The position numbers and the translations under genes are program-made. Of a DNA stretch of 64,000 nucleotides, positions 49,053-57,319 are shown in pieces. How positions within the stretch are numbered: position 1 is the first letter of the stretch; each line of letters begins with the position of its first letter. The DNA is from Pseudomonadota bacterium (GTDB lineage: Bacteria > Pseudomonadota > Alphaproteobacteria > Rhizobiales > Beijerinckiaceae). A model generated the notes under the pieces. That model searched no databases. It had not been told where the DNA came from and worked only from the letters and a program-made list of their open reading frames with translations. The stretch is taken from NCBI GenBank assembly GCA_021813805.1, contig JAKAJL010000002.1, positions 1-64,000 of the forward strand. Reading direction: 5' to 3'.

Positions 49053-50882
49053 ATGAAGCTTCGGCATGTGCTTCTTCTCGCCCTGCTCCTCGCGCCGGAT
49101 TTGGCGCGGGCGGCGGACATCCGCCTGGTCGTTCCGGCGGGCTTTGGCGACGATCCTTTCGTGCGGGGTTTTCTCGCCAGCAAGGCGCTCGCGGAGGTAG
49201 GGCTGACCGTCGTTCAACAGCCGGTCGCCAACGGCGCCGACGCCATCGCGGCGCTGAAGCGCGGGGGGGCGGATCTCGGCGTGTTCGCGATTGGCGACAA
49301 GGACCGCGACGCGCTTGAGACTGAAGGCGCCGAGGCGCAAATCCTCAGCCGCCCCTATCTTTTCGAGTCAGCCAGGGAAGTGTTCATGATGCAGGACACT
49401 TTTCTCGGCGCGGTCGCCACCGCCGACGCGGGGCGCTCGGGCCTGTTCCCGCTGAAACTCTATTCCCACGCCATCGATTATCTGCTGACGACGGCGCCCT
49501 TGCGCAGGACGCAGGATTTCGAGCGGTTGCGGATGGCGTCTCCTGACGTCGTTTTGGCAGCGAGCAAAGGAAACGCGGTCGCGACCCGTCTCGACGACAA
49601 GACGCTCGCCTTCGCGAAGGATTTTTCCGGAAAACTCTACCTCACCGTCGGCAAGCCCGAGACGGGCCTGCTGGCGGCGGCGCCGGCCTTCTGGACGCAA
49701 GCGCCCGAAGCCGAGAAAAACGCGATTGCGAGGGTGGCGGACGAGGCGCGCACGGCGGCCAACGCCGAACTTTCCGCACGCGAAGAGGCCTTTCGCCGTC
49801 TGCCCAATGTCGAGACCAACCGCCTCGATCACGACACCCAAATGCATATGGCGATGAAGGAGGCCGGGGGCGAGGAGGCGATGAAGCGCGACATGATGCT
49901 GTGGCGCAAGGCCGGGGTCGAAGCCCACGGCAGGCCGGCGCCCGAGCTCGCCGCCGGGCCCATGCCCAAGATGGCGATGAATTCGCCGGTCTTCTTCGCC
50001 ACCGACCGCGACGACGAGGGCGGCGCGGATTACGCCAACCGTTTTGGCGCGCGCCGCCTCGATCCCGCACCGATGACCTGCGGTTTTCTGGCCGCGCCGG
50101 CGCGGCGCGCGCCTCCGCCGCCCCTGCCGCCGGCGCCGAGAAATCTCACCAAGGGCGTGGACTATTGCGCCCGGAAAATCGTCGCCGCGGCGCGCGCGGC
50201 GGGCGCCGCGAAAATTCTGGTTCTCATCCACGGCTTCAACAATTCATTCGGCGCGGTGGCGGACCGGGCGCTGGAGCTGGGCGCAGAGCTCGATTACGCC
50301 GGCGCGATTCTGGCCTGGAGCTGGCCCTCGGAGGGCTCCGCCTTCAGCTATCCCTATGACGAGGATTCCAGCGCGTGGAGCGAGCCGCATCTCGCCGATC
50401 TGGTGGAAAAAATTGCGGCGCTCGCCCCGGATTTGCGGATCGATTTCGTCGCCCACAGCATGGGCAATCGCATCCTGTTGCAGATGCTGCGCGATTTCGC
50501 GCTGGAGAAGGCGAATTTGCGCGTCGGCGTCGCCGTTTTGGCCGCGCCGGACGTGTCGCAGGACGTTTTCCGCCAGCAGTTGCCGCAGGTTCAAAAGATC
50601 GGCGCGCTGCGCACGCTCTATGCGTCGGAATATGACCGGGCGATCGAAATTTCCGAGTCCTATCACAGCGCGCCGCGCGCCGGCAGCGGCGGCGGCGCGA
50701 TCCTGGTCGCGCAGGGAATCGAGTCGGTCGACGCCAAGTTGTCGGGCCATTCCTATGTGTTCGACGAGCCCAAGGCGATGCGCGATTTCAAGCAGATCGT
50801 GAACCAGGAGCTCAAGGCGCCGCAGCGCGGCCTGCCCGAGCGGGAAAAGGCGGGCGCCGCCTATTGGCTGATCGAGCCGTGA
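49053..50882 (+). CDS. Secreted fusion of a DctP-like binding domain and a DUF900 alpha/beta hydrolase
   Basis: A 609-residue exported protein (signal peptide MKLRHVLLLALLLAPDLARA). Residues about 22-270 resemble TRAP-type solute-binding proteins (DctP): IRLVVPAGFGDDPFVRGF, ADAIAALKRGGADLGVFAIG, and the late helix PEAEKNAIARVADEARTAA. Residues about 310-590 are a DUF900/COG4782 hydrolase with LVLIHGFNNSF, nucleophile Ser469 in AHSMGNR, Asp in AAPDVSQDVF and His in SGHSYVF. It follows hpnE by 87 bases on the same strand. Substrate and partner are unknown; no TRAP permease lies nearby. Confidence 0.8.
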   Translation: MKLRHVLLLALLLAPDLARAADIRLVVPAGFGDDPFVRGFLASKALAEVGLTVVQQPVANGADAIAALKRGGADLGVFAIGDKDRDALETEGAEAQILSRPYLFESAREVFMMQDTFLGAVATADAGRSGLFPLKLYSHAIDYLLTTAPLRRTQDFERLRMASPDVVLAASKGNAVATRLDDKTLAFAKDFSGKLYLTVGKPETGLLAAAPAFWTQAPEAEKNAIARVADEARTAANAELSAREEAFRRLPNVETNRLDHDTQMHMAMKEAGGEEAMKRDMMLWRKAGVEAHGRPAPELAAGPMPKMAMNSPVFFATDRDDEGGADYANRFGARRLDPAPMTCGFLAAPARRAPPPPLPPAPRNLTKGVDYCARKIVAAARAAGAAKILVLIHGFNNSFGAVADRALELGAELDYAGAILAWSWPSEGSAFSYPYDEDSSAWSEPHLADLVEKIAALAPDLRIDFVAHSMGNRILLQMLRDFALEKANLRVGVAVLAAPDVSQDVFRQQLPQVQKIGALRTLYASEYDRAIEISESYHSAPRAGSGGGAILVAQGIESVDAKLSGHSYVFDEPKAMRDFKQIVNQELKAPQRGLPEREKAGAAYWLIEP

Positions 50883-51078
50883 CGGGCGCCGGCTCACCCG
50901 GTCGGCGAACATCGACACCCGTTGGATCGATAGGCGGAGGTGGGCCCAAATCGGAACGGCGGCGGCGTAGACCAGACGTCAAAGATTGATCGATCAGCGG
51001 AGGTTCATCGGCGCAAAATGACAGCGGCTTGCCGTTACGCATCAGCGCAGATGGCCCACCCTGTGCTATTCTGTCTGC

Positions 51079-51552
51079 ATGACGATCAAAATCTACATTG
51101 ACGCCGACGCCTGCCCGGTAAAGGAGGAAACCTATAAAGTCGCCCTCCGCTATGGATTGCGGACCTTCGTGGTCTCCAACAGCTTCATGCAGATCCCGAT
51201 ATCGCCACTGATCGCGCGGGTTGTGGTCGACGCCGGGGCTGACGTCGCCGACGACTGGATTGCCGACCATGTCGTTTCCGGCGATGTCGTCGTCACGAAT
51301 GATATTCCCCTGGCGGCGCGCGTCCTGGCAAGGGCAGCCCACGCAGTCGCGCCCCATGGGCGCGCGTTTACTCACGATTCGATCGGCATGGCTCTGGCGC
51401 AGCGCGCGCTGATGGAGCATATCCGCTCGACGGGCGAGACGACGGGCGGCCCTCCGCCCTTTATGCCGGCGGACCGCTCCCGCTTCCTCCAGGTTCTGGA
51501 TCAGACGATCAACCGAGAGCGACGCAAGCGCCTGCTGTCGGCGCCCCCGTGA
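51079..51552 (+). CDS. UPF0178/DUF188 protein (YaiI family)
   Basis: A 157-residue conserved protein. IYIDADACPVKEETYKVA, FVVSNSFM, VVDAGADVADDWIADHV and the NDIPLAARVL segment are family motifs with the acidic residues of a PIN-like nuclease fold. Function is not established. No Shine-Dalgarno is visible, and TATTCT lies 7 bases before the ATG, so a leaderless transcript is possible. Confidence 0.9.
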   Translation: MTIKIYIDADACPVKEETYKVALRYGLRTFVVSNSFMQIPISPLIARVVVDAGADVADDWIADHVVSGDVVVTNDIPLAARVLARAAHAVAPHGRAFTHDSIGMALAQRALMEHIRSTGETTGGPPPFMPADRSRFLQVLDQTINRERRKRLLSAPP

Positions 51553-51582
51553 GGCCATGCCTGACTCGTTTGAGAGGCGATC

Positions 51583-52263
51583 GTGATACCCTGGGAGTTG
51601 ATCGACACGGCGCAAATACCCGGGGGCGGCGGACATCTGCGGCTCAAGCGGCGGGGCGCGGAATTCTCGATCATGCTGGGCGACAATGAATTGATGAACT
51701 CGCGCTTGAGCGGGTCGGAGCAGGCGCTGGCCACGCTCTCCTGGGAGCGCATTCGATCCCGTCCCGGCCCGCGCGTCCTGATCGGGGGACTGGGGATGGG
51801 CTTTACCTTGCGCGCCGCGCTCGCGGTCCTCGGCCCGCGGGCGCGCGTCATCGTCGCCGAACTCGTGCCCGCGGTCGTCGCCTGGGCGCGCGGACCCATG
51901 ACGTCTTTGCACGGGGCGAGCCTGACCGATCCGCGCGTCTCTATCCGTGAAGCGGATGTCGGCCTTCTGATCCGCGAGGCGCGCGGATTCTATGATGCTA
52001 TCCTCCTCGATGTCGACAATGGCCCCGACGGGCTGACGCGGGAAGCCAACGATGGCCTTTATCAAAGGGCGGGTTTGAACGCGGCCAGGGAGGCCTTGCG
52101 TCCCGGCGGCGTCCTTGCCGTCTGGTCGTCCGCTCCGGATCAGGATTTCACCGAACGTCTTCGCCGGGCCGGCTTCGGCGTCGAGGAAATCAAGGTTCGC
52201 GCCAACGGCAAAAAAGGCGGCGCGCGGCACGTCGTTTGGATCGCGACACGCAGCGGTCCCTGA
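51583..52263 (+). CDS. Spermidine-synthase-like SAM-fold protein
   Basis: A 226-residue protein of the polyamine aminopropyltransferase-like group. RVLIGGLGMGFTLRAAL is the SAM/dcSAM-binding loop, VIVAELVPAVVAWA ends in the acidic residue that binds ribose, and AILLDVDNGPDGLT is the next motif. It lacks the N-terminal domain of true spermidine synthase, so methyltransferase activity is also possible. GTG start at 51583. Confidence 0.8.
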   Translation: MIPWELIDTAQIPGGGGHLRLKRRGAEFSIMLGDNELMNSRLSGSEQALATLSWERIRSRPGPRVLIGGLGMGFTLRAALAVLGPRARVIVAELVPAVVAWARGPMTSLHGASLTDPRVSIREADVGLLIREARGFYDAILLDVDNGPDGLTREANDGLYQRAGLNAAREALRPGGVLAVWSSAPDQDFTERLRRAGFGVEEIKVRANGKKGGARHVVWIATRSGP

Positions 52264-52501
52264 GCGCGCCGCCAAGTCTGGTCGAGAACGGATCTGATCG
52301 AGAATGGGGTCTGATCAGGAAATGGCCCGATCGAAAACGTGACGCGGCGCTCGCGCCTCGGTCCCATTCGGCGCCAGCGGCGGCGCAATCATGGCTTGCG
52401 CTGCGGACCCCTTCTCCCTCCAAACCGCCCCTTCGTCATGGGGCCGCCTTCCGCCCACAGTCGCCTTCCATCCTTGGGAACGAAGCCGTGGAATTTCTCC
52501 G

Positions 52502-53485
52502 CTACCGCCGGCAGAGCGGCAAAGGCTGCGGCGGCGGGCGCGGGTGGTCGCGCTCGTAGCGGGCAAGGATGGGGCCGAGGACTCCTTGCGACCAGTATTT
52601 CGGCGCGCGAATTTCCTTCAGGCAGAAGGCGTTCCAATAGGCGCCGGCCTTGTCCGGCGAACGGCCGGCCTTCACCGCCCGCGCCACCGCCTCGATGTCC
52701 TCGGACTCGGGATAGATGTAAAGCGTGGTCGGATCGTCCTTCATGATTGGGATGACCAGTCCGGCGTCTTCGGGCGACCAGGAGGTGCAGCCGTTGCTGC
52801 GGCCCCCGGCGTAGAACACCAGATTGCCGAAGGCCACGTAGCCGTCGCTGTCGGCGTGGGGATCGCCGGGCGCCTTGCGCCGGCACATGTTCCGCAAAAG
52901 TTCGGCGGCATGGCCGCCGATCACGCGCTCCCGCGCGTTGGCCGTGTCGCCCTCGCCGTCGAACTGCACGAAAGAGCGGTAGAGGGGGGTGTGATGGCTT
53001 GAACCGACCGGATAATAGCCTTTGAACGAGGTCTTGATCTCGCGGGTGACATAGGGGCCGCCGGTGGTGAGCTTGGAATTCTCGGCATTGCCGAAATTTC
53101 TGGCGCAGACGCGGCCGTTCTCGAAATCGGCGAGGCCCTTCAGGTCGCGCCCGCCCCCATGGCCGGCGGCAATGGCGCGGAAAACCTGCCGGCGTTCGCA
53201 GATCACGTAGAAGCGCCGTCCGAGATTGCCGCGACCAAGATCGTTGGGGCGGGTGGCGTCCATGGCGAAATAGCAGGGATTGCGAATTTCGCCGGCGCGC
53301 AATTTATGGAAATAGAGCGACCGCGCCCGGCGCAGCACGACGGGCGCGATCTGGCCCTCGCCAGCGCCGACATGGCCTTGCAGCCAGGACGGCAAGTCCT
53401 GGGATTGCGCGAGGGCGGCGCCCGGCGCCGCCGACAGGGCGGCGACAAGGGTGAAAAGACGGGGAAGGGTTTTTCCTGACCGCAC
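52502..53485 (-). CDS. Murein L,D-transpeptidase-like protein (YkuD_2 type)
   Basis: A roughly 327-residue exported protein. The signal segment is RLFTLVAALSAAPGAALA. The active-site region is GGRSNGCTSWSPED, with the Cys of an L,D-transpeptidase. Upstream lie GGRDLKGLADFENGRVCARNFGN-type sequence and a His in GSSHHTPLY. The GTG at 53485 has AGGAG about 10 bases upstream; an ATG at 53521 is an alternative without a good site. The frame continues to 53818 but that part runs across the promoter of the divergent gene. Not closely similar to the LDT at 35672. Confidence 0.72.
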   Translation of the reverse strand: MRSGKTLPRLFTLVAALSAAPGAALAQSQDLPSWLQGHVGAGEGQIAPVVLRRARSLYFHKLRAGEIRNPCYFAMDATRPNDLGRGNLGRRFYVICERRQVFRAIAAGHGGGRDLKGLADFENGRVCARNFGNAENSKLTTGGPYVTREIKTSFKGYYPVGSSHHTPLYRSFVQFDGEGDTANARERVIGGHAAELLRNMCRRKAPGDPHADSDGYVAFGNLVFYAGGRSNGCTSWSPEDAGLVIPIMKDDPTTLYIYPESEDIEAVARAVKAGRSPDKAGAYWNAFCLKEIRAPKYWSQGVLGPILARYERDHPRPPPQPLPLCRR

Positions 53486-53560
53486 CGGATCAACTCTCCT
53501 GTCGAGGGGCGCGCCGATCATGCGGCGCCGCGGTAAAGAATCGATCACAAATCCAAAAAT

Positions 53561-53586
53561 CGGCGCGATCATGACCGATCGCGCCG
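53561..53586. repeat. 10-bp perfect inverted repeat in divergent promoter region
   Basis: CGGCGCGATC (53561-53570), spacer ATGACC, GATCGCGCCG (53577-53586). It lies between the divergent L,D-transpeptidase gene and the DksA-type gene, where an operator would sit. Confidence 0.7.
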
Positions 53587-53722
53587 TTCTTCGCCAGTCC
53601 CCGGTCGCGCGGGGCAGGAAACCTGGCGATGAAAACAGATTTGCATCTGCCGCGCGCAAGTCTAAGCTGTCGGCGAAAAGCGGGAGCTTCACGGACGCCC
53701 GATTGTTTTGGATCGACCGAAT

Positions 53723-54043
53723 ATGAACGAACATAAAGACATCGCCAGAAAGCTCGAACATCGCCTTGAGGAACTGACAGGCCACGTCGCGGAGATCGAC
53801 AGCGAATTGCGCTCCCAACTCGCCGCCGATTGGGAAGAGCAGGCGACCCAGCTCGAAGGCCAGGACGCGCTCGAAGGGCTGGAGAAGTCCAAACTACTGG
53901 AAATCAAGCAAATTCGCGCGGCCTTGCAGCGCATCGCCAAAGGCGAATATGGCGTCTGCGTGCGCTGCGGCGAGCCGATCGATCCGAAGCGGCTCAAGGC
54001 GCTCCCAACGGCCCTGACCTGTATCGCCTGTGCCAGCAAGTGA
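53723..54043 (+). CDS. TraR/DksA-type zinc-finger protein
   Basis: A 106-residue protein with an N-terminal coiled coil (KLEHRLEELTGHVAEID) and a four-Cys zinc finger CVRCGEPIDPKRL and CIAC near the C-terminus. Members bind the RNA polymerase secondary channel, some with ppGpp. It is shorter than E. coli DksA. The ATG at 53723 is preferred over TTG at 53708. It converges with the RND pump. Confidence 0.85.
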   Translation: MNEHKDIARKLEHRLEELTGHVAEIDSELRSQLAADWEEQATQLEGQDALEGLEKSKLLEIKQIRAALQRIAKGEYGVCVRCGEPIDPKRLKALPTALTCIACASK

Positions 54044-54062
54044 CGCGGCCGGACCCGGCGCC

Positions 54063-57000
54063 TCAGGCTTCCGCCGCGTGCGCCTTGTCCGGCGCGTATG
54101 ACGGCGGCGGCGCGTCGGAAATCTCGTCGCGCCCGTGCCGGCGCGCGAGCAGGGAATAGACCGCAGGGGTGACGAAAAGCGTGAAGATGGTGCCGACGCT
54201 CATGCCGGCGCCGATGACGATCCCGATCGCCGCGCGGCTGCGGGCGCCGGCGCCCGAAGCGACGATCAGCGGGATCATGCCGACGACCATGGCGGCGGTG
54301 GTCATCAGGATCGGGCGCAGGCGAACGCCGGCGGCATGCTCGATCGCCTCGCGCGGTGAAAGACCTTCGCGGCGCTGCATCTGATTGGCGAAATCGACCA
54401 TCAATATGCCGTGCTTGGAGATCAGGCCGATCAGGGTCATCAGGCCGATCTGGGTATAGATGTTGATCGAGGCCGCGCCGATCACGCCGAGGATGTTGAG
54501 CGGCAGCAGCGCGCCGAACATCGAGGTCGGCAAGGCGATCAGCACGATGAAGGGATCGCGAAAACTCTCGAACTGGCCCGCCAGCACCAGATAGATCACG
54601 ACCAGCGAGAAGATGAAGGCGAAGGCGAGCACATTGCCTTCCTGCATGAATTGCCGGCTCTCGCCCTGGAAATCGTATGAATAGCCCTCGGGGAAGGTTT
54701 TCCGCGCGGTATCTTCGAGGAAGCCTAGGACCTCGCCGAGCGTATGGCCGGGGAAGGGCACGCCGGACAGTGTCGCGGCGTTGAGTTGCTGGAAGCTGGT
54801 CAGCGCGTTGGGCTGGGTCTTTTCCGTGATCGTGACCACGGTCGAAAGCGGGATCAGCGCGCCGCTCGACGTACGCAACTGATAGCGCATCAGCCAGTTG
54901 GCGTTCAGGCGAAAATCGCGCGGCGCCTCGGGGATGACCTCGTAGGAGCGTCCGGCGAGATTGAAGCGGTTGACATAGTTGCCGCCGAGGAACGTCGCCA
55001 GCGTCGCGCCGATGTCCTGCATGGTGATCCCGAGGCTCGACGCCTTCGCGGCGTCGATCTTCACCTCAAGCTGCGGCGTGTCGAATTTCAGGTCGCCGTC
55101 GGTGAAAATGAACAGGCCGCTCTTGCGCGCCTGCTCCAGCACTTCGTCCAGCACGCGGGCGAGGGTGAGATAGTCGCCGGCGGTGCGGATGACGAATTGC
55201 ACCGGCGGGCCGCCGGTCGAACCGGGGAGCGAAGGCAAGGCGAAGGAGAAGATTTTTGCGCCGGTCTGGTCCGCGAGCAACGGCTGCAGGCTTTGCAGGA
55301 TCTCGGCCTGGCTGCGCTTGCGCTCGCTCCACGGCTTGAGCAGCATGCCGGCGAAGGCGCTGTTGACGCCCTGCGAGCCGTTGATGACGAAGACATGCTC
55401 CTTTTCCGCCACCTTGTCGAAGACGTTTTTCTGCAGGCGGCCAGTGACATTTTCGAGGTAATCGAGATTGGCGTATTGCGGTGTCTTGACCATGGTCAGG
55501 ATCAGGCCCTGGTCTTCTTCCGGCGCCAGTTCGCGCGGCGTTGTGACATAGAGCAGGCCGGTCAGCGTCAGCACCCCGACCAGAATGAGGATGGTCAGGG
55601 CGCGGAAATTGAGGGTGCGATGGAGCAGGCGCTCATAGCGCCGCCTCAAGCCCTCGAAGGCGTCGTCGAGAAATTCGACCATGCCGCGCCGGCCCTCGCG
55701 CCCGCCACCCGGTAAATGGCGCTCGTGCGGGCGCAAAAGCTTGGAACACATCATCGGCGACAAAGTCAGCGCGATGAAGCCGGAGACGATGACCGAGCCG
55801 GCAAGGGTGAAGGCGAATTCCTTGAACAGGGCGCCGGACAGGCCGCCGACAAAGCCGATCGGGGCATAGACGGCCGCGAGCGTTATGGTCATGCCGACCA
55901 CGGGCAGGGCGATTTCCCGGGCGCCGAGCATCGCCGCCTCGCGCGGCGGATGGCCCTCCTCGATATGGCGATAGATGTTTTCGACCACGACGATGGCGTC
56001 GTCCACGACGAGGCCGATCGCCAGCACGAAGGCGAGCAGGGTCAGAAGATTGATCGAATAGCCGAGCAGCAGCATGAAGATCATGACGCCGATCAGCGAC
56101 AGGGGGATGGTGACGATCGGAACAAACGTCGAGCGCAGGTCGCCCAGGAACAGGAAGATCACGATGACGACGATGACTCCGGCCTCGACCAGGGTCTTGG
56201 CGACCTCATGGATCGAGGCGCGGATGAATTCGGTCGCGTCATAGGCGATGGCGCCCGTCATGCCCGTGGGCAGCCCGGCTTCGATCGAGGGAAAGGCTTT
56301 GCGCACGTCGGCGATCACGCTCAGCGGATTGGCGGTCGGCGTCGCGTAAACGCCGATGAACACCGCCTTGAGGCCGTCGAACACGGCCGAGGAATCGACG
56401 CTTTCGGGGCCAAGGTCGATGCGCGCGACGTCGCCGAGCTTCACCAGCGCGTCGCCTTTGTTGAAGATCACGAGTTGGGCGAAAGCCCTCGCGGTTTCCA
56501 GCGAGGTCAGGGCGTTGATGCTGGTTTGGGTGAAATCGCTTTTGATCTGGCCGGCGGCGGAGGTGAAATTGTTGGCGAGCAGGGCGTTGCGAATGTCCGC
56601 CGCCGTCACGCCGCGCGCCGCCATGCGATCGGGGTCGAGCCAGACGCGCATGGCGAAATTCCGCCCGCCGATGATCGTGGCGCTGGCGACCCCGTCGATG
56701 GTCTGCAGGCGCGGCTGGATGACGCGGGTGATGTAATCGGTGATCTGCGCCTCGCTCAGCGAGTCGGAATTGAACGACATGTAAAGCAGGGCCGTGCCCT
56801 GGCCGGTCTGCTTGACCACCACCGGATCGTTGGCCTCCTTCGGCAGCAGATATTTGACCTGCGCCACCTTGGCCAGCACGTCGGTCATGGCGCGGTCGGC
56901 GTTGGCGTTGAGGCGCAGGTTGAGCGTGACGGTCGAGACGTTCTGCTGCGAATTGGAGACCAGAGTGTCCACGCCTTCCGCGCTCGCCACCGCCTGTTCG

Positions 57001-57203
57001 ATCGGGGTGGTGATGAAGCCCTTGATCAGGTCGGCGTTGGCCCCCGGATAGGTGGTAGTGATGACGATGCTCGCCGAGGACAGGGCCGGATATTGCCGGA
57101 TCTGCAATTTGAACCCGGCTTGCGCGCCGACGAGCAGGATCAGAAGGCTGACGACGATCGACAGCACGGGCCGGCGGATGAAGAGGTCGGTGAAAGCGCC
57201 CAT
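54063..57203 (-). CDS. RND multidrug efflux permease (AcrB/MexB-like)
   Basis: A 1046-residue proton-driven inner-membrane transporter. N-terminal FIRRPVLSIVVSLLILLVG, the periplasmic porter segments, and the transmembrane-4 acidic pair VVDDAIVVVENIYRHIEEG are characteristic of the hydrophobe/amphiphile efflux family. SGFIALTLSPMMCSKLL precedes the central loop. The second half has LIGLISKHGILMVDFAN. It is the second gene after its adaptor. No outer-membrane channel gene is adjacent. The ATG at 57203 is preferred over TTG at 57218. Confidence 0.93.
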   Translation of the reverse strand: MGAFTDLFIRRPVLSIVVSLLILLVGAQAGFKLQIRQYPALSSASIVITTTYPGANADLIKGFITTPIEQAVASAEGVDTLVSNSQQNVSTVTLNLRLNANADRAMTDVLAKVAQVKYLLPKEANDPVVVKQTGQGTALLYMSFNSDSLSEAQITDYITRVIQPRLQTIDGVASATIIGGRNFAMRVWLDPDRMAARGVTAADIRNALLANNFTSAAGQIKSDFTQTSINALTSLETARAFAQLVIFNKGDALVKLGDVARIDLGPESVDSSAVFDGLKAVFIGVYATPTANPLSVIADVRKAFPSIEAGLPTGMTGAIAYDATEFIRASIHEVAKTLVEAGVIVVIVIFLFLGDLRSTFVPIVTIPLSLIGVMIFMLLLGYSINLLTLLAFVLAIGLVVDDAIVVVENIYRHIEEGHPPREAAMLGAREIALPVVGMTITLAAVYAPIGFVGGLSGALFKEFAFTLAGSVIVSGFIALTLSPMMCSKLLRPHERHLPGGGREGRRGMVEFLDDAFEGLRRRYERLLHRTLNFRALTILILVGVLTLTGLLYVTTPRELAPEEDQGLILTMVKTPQYANLDYLENVTGRLQKNVFDKVAEKEHVFVINGSQGVNSAFAGMLLKPWSERKRSQAEILQSLQPLLADQTGAKIFSFALPSLPGSTGGPPVQFVIRTAGDYLTLARVLDEVLEQARKSGLFIFTDGDLKFDTPQLEVKIDAAKASSLGITMQDIGATLATFLGGNYVNRFNLAGRSYEVIPEAPRDFRLNANWLMRYQLRTSSGALIPLSTVVTITEKTQPNALTSFQQLNAATLSGVPFPGHTLGEVLGFLEDTARKTFPEGYSYDFQGESRQFMQEGNVLAFAFIFSLVVIYLVLAGQFESFRDPFIVLIALPTSMFGALLPLNILGVIGAASINIYTQIGLMTLIGLISKHGILMVDFANQMQRREGLSPREAIEHAAGVRLRPILMTTAAMVVGMIPLIVASGAGARSRAAIGIVIGAGMSVGTIFTLFVTPAVYSLLARRHGRDEISDAPPPSYAPDKAHAAEA

Positions 57204-57220
57204 ATGTCGTTCGCCCAAAG

Positions 57221-57275
57221 CAGCGTGCGGAAAAGCGGATGCCGGTTTTTCGCAAAAAGCGCTGCGGAAAAAAGG
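57221..57275. repeat. Possible interspersed repeat (CCGGTTTTTCGC type) between adaptor and permease
   Basis: GGAAAAGCGGATGCCGGTTTTTCGCAAAAAGCG-type sequence, given here only by position, resembles the common GTGGAnnCCGGTTTTCG intergenic repeats of Hyphomicrobiales. The likeness is from memory and unverified. Confidence 0.4.
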
Positions 57276-57279
57276 AATT

Positions 57280-57319
57280 TAGACCCGATGGCGATTTGGC
57301 CGAATCGCCATCGGGTCTA
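57280..57319 (-). terminator. 17-bp perfect hairpin at the adaptor stop codon
   Basis: TAGACCCGATGGCGATT (57280-57296), loop TGGCCG, and its perfect complement (57303-57319), which contains the adaptor stop codon. On the minus strand a T-run (TTTTTT at 57269-57274 complement) follows a few bases after the stem. It could be an attenuator between the two operon genes, or a palindromic repeat. Confidence 0.65.
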
